This document shows, in pieces, positions 21,725 through 31,460 of a stretch of 32,500 nucleotides of DNA. The notes below the pieces were generated by a model. That model did not search any database. It had not been told where the DNA came from and saw only the letters and a program-made list of their open reading frames with translations. The position numbers were made by a program, and so were the translations under genes. This stretch comes from Symbiodinium natans (lineage: Eukaryota; Sar; Dinophyceae; Suessiales; Symbiodiniaceae), in contig CAJNDS010000455.1 in NCBI GenBank assembly GCA_905221605.1, forward strand, positions 77,501 to 110,000, written 5' to 3'. Every line of letters begins with the position of its first letter. Position 1 is the first letter of the stretch.

Positions 21725-21821
21725 GCGGTTTGGCGTTGCTACAGACACGCAGCTATCAAATGCAATGATCGGAGGGCGCTGCCTCAGCTAGGTATTGAAC
21801 AAGCAGACCCCTCGCCCCCGG

Positions 21822-21851
21822 CCCCCCCCCCCCCCCACCCCCCAGCCCCCG
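21822..21851. repeat. Poly-C tract
   Basis: Fifteen C in a row (21822-21836) followed by further C-rich sequence. It is the only long homopolymer whose C-rich strand is the plus strand. Run length may be unreliable. Confidence 0.9.
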
Positions 21852-22371
21852 CCCGCAAAGAAAAAGGCACTTCAACCACACTTATTAAGGCAAACGGAAC
21901 CCGAGAGCCAGACTGAAACGTCACACAGACTTCCAACTGCCGAAGTGCTTACAGCCCCGGCTCATGATTCACTGGTCGGATGCTGAACCCACCTGAACTC
22001 CTCACTCCCAGCCCGCAACTGGTGAATCGATGCCTCAACTGACAGCCTGAGGTCGCACTCCGAGAGTTGCTGATGGAATCATGTGAAACCTGAGCCCTGA
22101 AGGGCCCCCAAAGCTCTCATGGGCAGTCAAGCGTCCTTGCTTTGCATGTTCGATTGCTTTTGCCGCAGCCTGCAGAGGCCAAAGTCTCTGCATCAAAGAC
22201 CTATTTTTTCAGCTACCTTATGAAGGATCCCATCAAAAGCCGCCCAAGAAGACTAAAGATCCAAGGTTCGAGTAAAGAACCACACTACATATTATGGTTA
22301 AACTCTTTACGGTCAAAACCTACACGCAGGCCAAAGAATCAGAAGATATACAATAAATCAGAAGGGACGTC

Positions 22372-22690
22372 TCACAGCTCGAAATCTCCAGGTCTGAATC
22401 CCATGTGAGCTTGGAAAAAGACCTGCCACTTCCATGCCTCATTGGGCGGCATGCCGTCGGCACGGTACTGTTCGAATAGGGCCTGCAACTCAAGGAGGGC
22501 AAAGTGGAAAAACAATGAAAAACACAAGCCTCTTTGAGAGTCTGCCGCTTCGTAGGGCACTTGGCAGAGGTTGCGTTTCACAGTAGACATCCTGAGAAGT
22601 CTGAGAAGCCACACCAAGCATCCCGACACAGGTGCTAGCAGCAGGTTCGCAGGGCCCAGGCGCCAAGCTGTCGCTCCATGCGTCTTCCAT
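22372..22690 (-). CDS. Candidate complete small gene, 91 residues, one intron
   Basis: Read on the minus strand, ATG at 22690-22688 opens a 55-codon exon to 22526. Then comes a 43-nt GT-AG intron (22525-22483) that is pyrimidine-rich throughout (GTGTTTTTCATTG to GAGTTGCAG), and a second exon 22482-22372 of 36 codons plus TGA. The join is phase 0 to phase 0. An in-frame TGA three codons upstream of the ATG fits a true start. The second exon has about two thirds of its codons ending in G or C and contains LFEQYRADGMPPNEAWKWQ, an amphipathic, aromatic-rich stretch. No family is recognised. Alternatively GTGAGA at the end of exon 2 is a donor and the gene continues. The same DNA also carries a longer intronless frame (23001-22372, 209 codons) whose first part looks like noise. 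Confidence 0.35.
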
Positions 22691-22728
22691 GTAATGTCAA
22701 GGTTGTTTTGTTGCCAGAAGTAGTTGTC

Positions 22729-22758
22729 TTTCGCAAAAGTCGAGTTTCGCGAAAGTCG
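22729..22758. repeat. Tandem repeat, 16-bp unit, with palindrome
   Basis: TTTCGCAAAAGTCG (22729-22742) and TTTCGCGAAAGTCG (22745-22758) differ at one position. The second copy contains the 10-bp palindrome TTTCGCGAAA. Confidence 0.8.
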
Positions 22759-24976
22759 TGCTCTGCAATGTTTCGTTTCTGCGCGTTTGTGAAACCATTC
22801 GGTGCGTGCGAAGCAAACAGTCGGAAAAAACACGTGACTTATGACAAACCTTTGCAACACGGCATCTGTGAACACTAAACTCCTGAACCCACAAACCGAA
22901 CCTTCAAACCTGAACAGCCGCCTCCTCCTCCATCGCAAATCCTCAACACCAAAATCCCTAAACCAAAAACCATCAAAAACCCATCCACGTTCACAAGACA
23001 CCGCACATAATGACGACTAAAACCGAGCTAATTATGCAAACTCCTGAAGCCCTCAAATGCGTGAAGCTCGAGGAGAAGAAGCTACCGTGTCTTGCTTGCA
23101 CGGGTTTTTGCCAGTGGCCCTGGCTCGACTGGGCAAGTAAGGCCAACGAGAAAGCCGGGCGCGACACAGATCTGATCTGTCTCTACATTGTGTCAGGGGG
23201 CCAAGCATGTGTCAGAAGGTGCTACAATGCTGCTACAAGTTGAAGTGGCGGCAGCAGGCCAGGACCCTCTCCACTTGCCCGTGCACACCACTCCAGGGCA
23301 AGTGGGGTAAGTAGGACAAAGCCCGTCTCTTCCCGGAGCAAGGAAAATAGCAGGCAAGACCCATTGCGGACTGCAGCGCGTGTTTTGCAAAATGCCTCAA
23401 ATCCGTAGCCCTGAACTCCCCCGGCAACGAAGAATGAACCCTTTACAGTCGTTGGAGAATAAGGGCAAGCTTAAGCCCCTACAGCACTAAGTCACTAAAC
23501 CCTCAATCCTTCACAGTCTAGAAGCTCCAGCCCTTCATTCGAACCTTGACAGCTAAATTGCCGAAGATTCCCAAATCATCCTAATGCATCCCCAAGCCCT
23601 TCAAGCACCATCAGCAACACACCGCAAGCCACCAACAAAATTTGCAAGCTCAGATGTGCCTTTACCCGCAGCTGCAGGGCCGCTTTGTCCAAAGGCGCTT
23701 TGGGGCCGGCCTGCGCTTTCTGTGCTGCACTCGGGCGAGCGCTGCCACATCTGCCACTAGCAAGAGGGCCTGCTGGAGGACCGAGATTTTCATGCTTCAT
23801 TTCGAGGAACTTGAACGCCTACTAACATTTTGGCTGTCGAACAAAACCACCCTCCGTCAGAGTTTCGGGTTCAGAGGCTTCTCTGTTGTGGAAGATCGGC
23901 TCACAGGGCCTTGGCCCTCCACCTAAGAATGAGTGAAAGCCGTTTTAATCCTGCCTTAGGTTGCTGAGCCAGGCATTCTTGCACGAACCATGGCTTAACG
24001 TGGCAAATCCCGAAGCTCTTTACGCTCCAATTGCGAGGGGCGCGAATCTGAGAGCAAGTATACCATGCACCGCGGGCGGCGGGCATCAAGCGAAACACGG
24101 GTTTCTCACCCACGTAGACGCTCTGTTCCGAGAGGCTTAAGCTCGCACCGCCGTTGGTGGTGTGTGTCTACAAGCCACAATCAACAGCCATGTTCCCAGA
24201 GTTGAGCAGTTCAGCAAACCGTTTCATTAAATCCGGACAAGTCCAGCTGCAGATGCCGCACCGGCTTGCGGCGACTGTGTGCTCAGAAAAGGACCACAAC
24301 GCCACAACGCGTAACGATGCGTGTCTCTGAGCAGAGGCTGTACCGGCAGCGATGCAGACTTGGACAGTTGTGCACCAGCCTGGCAACAACCTACCTGTTT
24401 AACGTGAGCTGCATGGTTCGCGAAGAAAACTCGTGCCATGTTGCGTTGCTGCACAAACTAGTTTGAAGCTCGAATCCTGCGTGAAGGAGCAGCAGTTCCC
24501 AACCCCTTGACACATCGGGATGGCCCGGGACGGTCGCCGACAGGCATAACTGGAGCGACTGCATGATATAATGTGTAAGTCATAAGTCCTAACCTAGACC
24601 TTGAAACCAACACCCCGTAACCTTAAACCCCTGAACCGTGCAGAAAGTTGAGACCGGGGTTAGTTTCGCACCTGGCCCAACTCGGCCCGGTGTTGCATCT
24701 GTTGACTATTACAGCTTCTAGATTTGCATGGAGGGGGAGAGGGTGGGGGTTCAAACTCTTCTTAAGATGGTTTAGCATTCTTACTTGGAAGGGCTTCAAG
24801 TTTTTTCAATTTGCAGCCTTATTTAAACATTTGTGCAAGCGAACTTTTGGGATCCTGGCAACAGACAGTTTCTGAAAGCACGAAATCTTCATCTACAGTA
24901 CCTGAGAAAAGTGAAAAGTGGAAAGCCCTAACCAATCACAGCAGACAGATACATGGTCCAGCTCTGAAGGGCCTCC
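22759..24976. other. Unassigned sequence
   Basis: No gene is supported. A perfect 10-bp inverted repeat at 23271-23305 is listed separately. The plus-strand frame 23010-23243 starts at ATA or ATG-like codons near 23010 and has no motif. Confidence 0.45.
23271..23305. repeat. Inverted repeat, possible hairpin
   Basis: CCACTTGCCC (23271-23280) is the exact reverse complement of GGGCAAGTGG (23296-23305), with a 15-nt loop. As RNA the stem can extend by a G-U and a C-G pair to 12 pairs. There is no poly-U tail or sign of a small RNA promoter. Confidence 0.6.
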
Positions 24977-25004
24977 GGCGGTGGCGGTGGCGGCGATGGG
25001 GCGG
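24977..25004. repeat. GGCGGT-rich low-complexity tract
   Basis: Three to four degenerate copies of GGCGGT. The plus strand is the G-rich strand. Confidence 0.75.
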
Positions 25005-25967
25005 CCTCTCTGACCGAGGGTGAAAGCAGCTTCAGAGTGAACAGGGTTTAGGTTTTTGGTACAATGGCACGGTGCGAAGAAGCTTCACCGTACAGTTGCA
25101 ATCGCTCCACTTGAGTTTCTCGTGCTTCTTCCCTGGGCATGACGGACAGTATTCGGCCTGGTCCGCGACTGTTCAGGCGCCTTCCTCATCCCCGGATTCC
25201 CCCAAACTTGACACGCTCCACAAGAAGCCATAAAACCTCAATTTCCGAACATCCCTTAAACACAGTTTAGCCTGCGACTGCATGGATAGCTGGATGGCTG
25301 CGGCCAGGTCATCCTCCCCGGGATGTTGATGCTGGGTAGATGATGCTGGGTTCCTACACCTGACTCGCTTTCGACCCTGGACAGTCTTTGAAAAAGCGAG
25401 GGAAGTGGAGGGTCAAGCGCAAGGTCCAACTTCGAGATTTGGTCTCAGGGCATGAGGCTCCACACTACAATTGACCTCGTTCAAACTCCTATCCTGCTAG
25501 CCGTTGCTTCTTCCGACAATGTTGAGGCCATCTTCTTTCAGATTTCTTGACAGAAGCACGTCATGAAATTGGACCAGTGACAGTTCGACCTCTCGCACGG
25601 ATCTCGGGTCAGATTGGTGCTGCCCAAGCCTTGTTATGACAACCTTTCTCTCATAGCTCCGAAAATCCTTTGGTACCAGTGTACCTCCTGTCATTTGAAC
25701 CTTCCGTCCCAGATCCGGTCACCACCCATTTCCAGGTCCCTCAAGCAACTTGCCTCCATGTCTGCAGCTTGGGGAGGGGGTGGCGCTGGCCTGTCACAAG
25801 TGGCTTACTCCTTTGCTTCGAATCAGGCCTGCAATTCCAAAGAAGTCAGCCATCCAACCCTCCTGGCCCAATTGCAGATGCGATTAGTCAAGGCCTTGAT
25901 TCCATCGACAGCTCCATTGCCGCTTGCAGCATCTCCTCGTTGCCTCGGTTGTGTAGCATGTGATACC

Positions 25968-26049
25968 TTCGGGCATGGATGCAGTGGGCAACGCATGCTG
26001 GCACCATCGTTGCCACTGTTCGGCCTTTCGGGCATGGATGCAGTGGGCA
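25968..26049. repeat. Direct repeat pair, 23 bp
   Basis: 25968-25990 and 26027-26049 are identical over 23 bp (beginning TTCGGGCATGGATG), 59 bp apart. GCATGCTGG follows both copies after a small indel. Confidence 0.92.
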
Positions 26050-26507
26050 TGCTGGTAGCACAAACGCGCGGGGCAAACGGACACTATTTTTCCAGGTTTC
26101 AGGGCTGCCAGCAATCAAAACGGAAGCGGCAAACCTTACGCCTTAAGTCCTAGAGTCAGGCATTGACTCACTTGTCTGTTCGCCCGTGAAGCTCTGACCA
26201 TTCAGACGTGCTGGTCTGGAAAAGCGAGGGTAGTAACATCATGTCACTTGCAGGAGGGCAACACTACTGTTTCCAAGTCAACTGCCCTGAATGAAAGAGT
26301 CTGAAAGAGTTCATGTAGTTAACTTCTTTTTTGTTCCTGGCCAGTGGCAAAGACCGAGGGAAGGCAGAGCCTTGCAACAAGGCAAGCGCCTCCACAGTGC
26401 TTTGGTCGAGTGGTTAGTAGCGTGAGTAGCATGAATGAATGGAAGCAACTTCTGGCAGCATACCTCTTGCTGTAAAGGTCATTGACATTTTCTCTGTTGG
26501 CAGTGGA

Positions 26508-26519
26508 TGGTATCAGAGC
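26508..26519 (+). other. Possible LTR-retrotransposon primer-binding site
   Basis: TGGTATCAGAGC matches the 3' end of plant-type initiator methionine tRNA and is the usual primer-binding site of Ty1/copia elements in plants. It lies five bases after a CA dinucleotide (26501-26502), the spacing expected after a 5' LTR. No LTR pair, gag, integrase or reverse transcriptase was found, so it may be a solo remnant or a 12-base coincidence. Confidence 0.2.
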
Positions 26520-27740
26520 TGGCCATCAAAGCGCCCATTTCATAGCACGCAAAAGGTTCTCCTTTGTCTACAAGTTGCCATATCGATATGCAACTTTTGC
26601 AGATCTTCAAGCTCCAACAAGAACAGCCTTGACCCTGACTTCCCAGTGCTGATGGTTGATGAGTTGCAACTGGCTTTTATTGTCAAGCAATAGCCGACCA
26701 GACTGTCTCCAATGTTGACATGAGAAGGCAATGAAAACAGAGACGTGCAGGAGCTGTGCTCCACCTAAGCAAGTATCTTGGTTGGAGGCCAAAGGATGAA
26801 AATGGGTCCCCCCGAGAGGCATACAGGCCTCAGGGTGCTGTGAACTGCATCCATGTGTTGCCAGGGAGGCGTACACTGAGATGATTGTTGTCGATTGCTT
26901 GACTTTCGCGCGGTCAGCGGCCACAGCCTTCTTCCGCTCTGTCCAGCAGTGCTTAGACAGAGCCCGTGCATGGATAGGCTTATCACAAGCTTTGAAGCGA
27001 TCCTGTCAGATTTTTCAACAAGGGCCTTCGAATGCACTGGGGCTGAAGGGGCTGGCTGTTGATGTGAGGACGGGCTGTCTCAACCTTGAACTCCTATCCT
27101 GTCATGCTGAAACCTTGAAACCTTGCCGTCTGTCCTCGCCTCACCTGAAAACCGGTGCCGAGGTTGCTACTCATAGAGCTACCTCGCGTGATGTTCCGCT
27201 GCAAGGACGGCCTTGGACAGGGCTCACACTTTGGGAACGAAAATGGTTCCAAGCTTGGCGGTTGTGAAGCTGGAGGTATCTGGCAACCCCACACCGAATG
27301 TCTAGGTTATCCTGTCAAAGTTGTAGTATCTAGTGCATTCTAGTGCCAAGAAGGTTCTTGGCTTCGTAGTCGTATATGTTTGCGGCGGACGCAGATGCAA
27401 CTCGGCTGCTACACTGCTCTGCAACATTCCAACTTGCCCGCGCCTCCCGTGCCCGAGAATCCCTCCAAGAATCCCGCAGAGTACCCCCAGAGAACGCTGC
27501 AGACAATCTGCAGAGCGGGCCAATGAAGAATTCTTGGAGCCCACCTCCAAAGAACCTCTGCAATCCCCAACAACCCCGATCATTATATAGTCATCCCCGA
27601 ATATCCAACCCCCAAGAAGCTCTGAAATGTCCGGAGACTGCAGAATTTCCCTGGATCGCCCAATCCCAGATGACCCCCTTCAGGGCCCATCAGATTGCTG
27701 GGTTCTAGGGTGGGGAAGAGCTTGAACGAATTTGTCTTCA

Positions 27741-27770
27741 CTGCTGCTGCTGTGACTGCTGCTGCTGTTG
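27741..27770. repeat. Interrupted CTG trinucleotide repeat
   Basis: Two short runs of CTG separated by TGA and ending in TTG. Too short to suggest instability. Confidence 0.85.
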
Positions 27771-29957
27771 TCGTCCGCGCCGGGCCCCACGAACAAGCTT
27801 GCCACAACAAACCACATGCTTGGTCCTAATGTGGATATGTCGCTGAGACCATTTGGTCTGGAGCGTTTGTTGGGGGTAGGGTTTACAGTCGAGAGGAGGC
27901 CCGAAGGAGTCCGAGGTCTTGTTTTAGCACCGGACTTCTCTGGCGGCGCGCGAGCAAGGATGGCCTGCAACTCTTTGCTCACTCGCTCGGGACTGTCAGG
28001 TTTCAGGGCTCTTGGGAAAATTTTCGGCTTCACAGGTCTGATTGGGCATACACCCTATACTGCGGCCGATCCCTTCGGCGCATTGCAACCTGATGATGGC
28101 TAATTTTCAAGCCGACATGATAATCGGCTTCAAGGTTCAGGAATTCATTGAAAACTCGTTTGATTGGGGCTGCTGGCTGCTTCAAGCCCTGAGCCCTAAA
28201 CGCTGTTTCTGGAGTTAGCACACGTTGTCAAGAGCAGCAAATCGAAAGCCTGGCCCTGAATCTGTAAACCCGACAGGCAAGACCCTTGTAAACCTCACAG
28301 ATCGAGCTCCACAACCCGCCGAAGTACCTGGCACAGAACGATCACCTGCAAAGGAGGGAAGCCTGCAACCTACGGAGCCAGACCGCAATACATTCCAAAG
28401 CTCTCGAAACTGCCCCACGCATGACCACAAAAGCAAACTCGTGTAATGACTGGTTTAGGTGCCGGTAGAATTTGGCAGCGCCTCATCCGGCGGGGGTACG
28501 CCTGCATTACTCACGGTTGGGAGTGAGTTGTTGATCTGTTTTGGCTCCGCTTCAGTTATCGTTCTGGGCAGTTCCGGGTGTAGTCTGATCTTTCTGGTCT
28601 ACACTCTTAAACCCTCACTGACAGATTCCCACCACCGATGCCCTGCTCATTCAAATCCAAGCCCAAAAGCAAGACCCACCAAGGCACCAGGAAGACAAAA
28701 GTCACGCAACAACAACGCAACAATCCCAGCTTTGCAAGCTTCGTCAATTACCCTCAAAAGATCCCAGGGTACCTGATGTAGACGCCAGGCCGATCGGCTG
28801 GTGGAGACCGTCTCCTGCATGCTTCAAGGACATTACCATAAGGAAGGCTTTTGTAAGAAGAAAGAGCAATAATGAGCAATTTCAATATAGTGTAGCGGCT
28901 AGCGAAGATGGGTTGCTTCTCAAACCTTGCAGGCTGAGTCCGCTTCTGGCTTATGGTGATCCAGAAGTTCAGATGAGTAAATAACTGCAGAGACTGTGCT
29001 TTCACAAAGTCAGGGATGCTGGATGCTGGCGAGCTGAACTGTACAAGTTCGTGGCTCAGGTAGACCTGTTTACACACGGAATGAAGTGCGAACGGGGACG
29101 TTTCCTTAAACCAAGAATCTTGGGGCGTGCGCGCAAGGTGCGTGTGTCTTGCAGACAGCGTGCGCCTGCTTACATCAACAGTTCGAGAGCGCATCTGTTG
29201 CGCTTATTTTTGACCTCTGAGCTTTCCCAGGATCAGGCTTGTTCTTTGGCCGTCCCAGCTTTCTGCAACATCTTCGTCCAGACTCTATTCTGCATCCCCG
29301 GCTGCCATCTTAAGCACACTTTGATACTTACATTTCAGGAACCGGCGTCGGTCACATGATGATGTATGTGATCATTGAGGGAGGGCTTTTTGGCCGGAGT
29401 CGTGGGCGAGCAAGGGTGGTGCACCCACAAGTACGAGGCAATGAAAGGTCAAATCTTCCAAAACTCAAACCCAAGCACGACTCCAAACACAAGTCGAACC
29501 TGCCAGCGCAAAGCTCGCTGCATCGCTGGGAAGGCCCATGGCCTGGACCTTGGGTCTAGGGTATCCGAGATTTCAAGGCTCATGCTAGCTGCCCTTATCG
29601 GGGAAAGGCTCGAAACCCTGAGCCCCTCCCTGAAGCCCCGAGTCTCAAAACAGAGAAGATGACGTCAGCCTCAACCCTGTCTGTTCATGAACCCCTGAAG
29701 CCTAATTCAAGGTCCCAGGGCGCATTACTTGACTTGCTGAACCCTACTTCAAACAGCAAACCGATTGGGCAATCAGTCCGTGTTACAGACATGGCGTTTC
29801 TTGCAGAATCAAATACATTAAAGCCTGAACGGTTGCAGGGGGGAGCGAGTGTTTTGCAGGGATTTTGAATCGCTCCAGATATCACAAAGATTTGCAGCTA
29901 CTTTAAGGCCGACGTCCAAACCCCTCAAGCAAGAAAAGCCCCGCCTTCATAGATTTC
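27771..29957. other. Unassigned sequence
   Basis: I see no supportable gene. Plus-strand frames at 27768-28103, 28459-28776 and 29051-29359 are 100-110 codons each, of chance length, and have no motif. Confidence 0.5.
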
Positions 29958-30484
29958 GGGGGTGGAGGGGGTAGGGTGCGGCAGGGTGGGGTAGGGTGGG
30001 GTAGGGTGGGGTTGGGTGGGGTAGGGTGGGGTAGGGTGGGGTAGGGTGGGGCAGGGTGGGGCACGGTGGGCCAGGGTGGGATAGGGTGGGATAGGGTGGG
30101 ATAGGGTGGGATAGGGTGGGGTAGGGTGGGGTGGGGTAGGGTGGGGGGGTGGGGTAGGGTGGGGTAGGGTGGGGTAGGGTAGGGTGGGTAGGGTGGGGTA
30201 GGGGGGGGGGGTGGGGGGGGGGGTGGGGGTGGGTGGGGTAGGGTGGGGGAGGGTGGGGTGGGGGGGTAGGGTGGGGTAGGGTGGGGTCGGTAGGGTGGGG
30301 TAGGGGGGTGGGGTAGGGTGGGTGGGGAGGGTGGGTGGGGTAGGGTGGGGTAGGGTGGGGTTGGGTGGGGTTGGGTGGGGTAGGGTGGGGTAGGGTGGGG
30401 TAGGGTGGGGCAGGGTGGGGCACGGTGGGCCAGGGTGGGATAGGGTGGGATAGGGTGGGATAGGGTGGGATAGGGTGGGGTAGT
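29958..30484 (+). repeat. G-rich decamer satellite, GGGTGGGGTA
   Basis: About 50 copies of the 10-bp unit GGGTGGGGTA and variants (GGGTGGGATA, GGGTGGGGCA, GGGTGGGGTT), interrupted in the centre by long G runs and 9-bp units. Runs of three and four G every few bases give strong G-quadruplex potential on the plus strand. A 114-bp block is perfectly duplicated at 30011-30124 and 30370-30483. The proline-rich minus-strand ORF of 204 codons (30561-29947) is a by-product of the repeat. Confidence 0.95.
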
Positions 30485-31002
30485 TCCGAGAAGTCTCTTA
30501 AGGCTTCTCTTCGAGTCTCAGCCCTCTGCAGCGGTTCCGCAGCGCATGGCACCCATTGCAAAAGCGATGCCCAGCACGACCTGGCTCACTGCAGCTCTTG
30601 CATCTTCAAACATCACCCTGCGGCCCAGCTTCCCAACTCTGATCCCCAACAACAAACTACGCGATAATGCATCACATCAATAAAGCGTATAGCAACAGTT
30701 TTGACAGCCCTGTGGTCCCTGGATTGGAATCTGCCCCTCTCTGCCTGCCGCGACTTCGGAGGCAGGGCGACGACCGCGTCAAAGCTCTCGCGCGAACTCA
30801 CACAGCCTGAGTCGGAGCGAGGCTTGTTGTCCCTTCTTGATCGCATTGTTGGCTGTACTTTATGGCAACGGAAACTTGGAGCGATTCTCTTTGGTGTTGT
30901 GTTTTGGGATGGAAGGGGGGGGGGGGGGAATGGCACCTGCTGTTTCCAGGTTGCCGGGGGGCGGGGGGTTGTTGTTGAAGGGATCAGACCACTCTGCCCT
31001 TG
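30485..31002. other. Unassigned sequence with poly-G tracts
   Basis: No gene is supported. G14 lies at 30915-30928 and a second G-rich run at about 30956-30968. Confidence 0.5.
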
Positions 31003-31460
31003 AGGGAGGGGGGAAACCATGAGAGTCCATGAGGCTGTCCAAGACTAGTTCTTGAGAGACCGGAAATTGTACCGGGGGTGTGGCCCTTGTTTGGCTTAAT
31101 GCAAAGAAAAGAAGAAAAGGAGAGTGGGTCCCCCAGGCCAGAAAAGCAAAACTGGGAGGGAGGGTTTGGTGCAGCTCGTGTTAGGTGAAATCAGAGGAAG
31201 AGTAGAGCAGGTACCCATTTCGACCGCTGTCATGTCATGAGGGGTTCCTTAAGTCAGAAACACGTACCGGACAAAGGAGGGTTATATAATGTGGTCTTAT
31301 TGAGTTTGCACCCCTGAAGAATCAGAAAGGAGGTACTGGAGGGAGGGAGGATTTGGTGTGACTCTGATGAAGATACACGGAGGAACAGTTACCTGTTTCG
31401 ACTCACGGCATGTGGGGGAAACCATGAGGCGAGTAAGATGACCAAGACACACGCGACATG
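31003..31460. repeat. Diverged direct repeats, about 185-bp period
   Basis: 31151-31260 and 31335-31433 can be aligned along their length. Shared marks are ACTGG-GAGGGAGG, TTTGGTG, a GAGGAA-AG word, and ACC-TTTCGAC. The tail of a third copy is at 31003-31045: GGGGGAAACCATGAG is identical at 31009-31023 and 31414-31428, and both are followed by CCAAGAC. Divergence is large, so this is an old duplication. Confidence 0.65.

Larger units (their letters stand above)
25005..27740. other. Unassigned sequence
   Basis: No gene is called. The plus-strand frame 25614-26153 (179 codons) begins at TTG; from its first ATG (25758) it is 131 codons, with no recognised domain and a recent internal duplication. 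The motif at 26508-26519 is listed separately. Confidence 0.45.

Noticed and set aside
26403-26425. Resemblance to the D-arm of a leucine or serine tRNA (GTCGAGTGGTTAG)
   Set aside because: No matching T-arm or acceptor stem follows within 100 bases.
29947-30561. Minus-strand proline-rich ORF of 204 codons
   Set aside because: It is the translation of the CCCACCCTAC side of the decamer satellite; there is no unique coding sequence in it.
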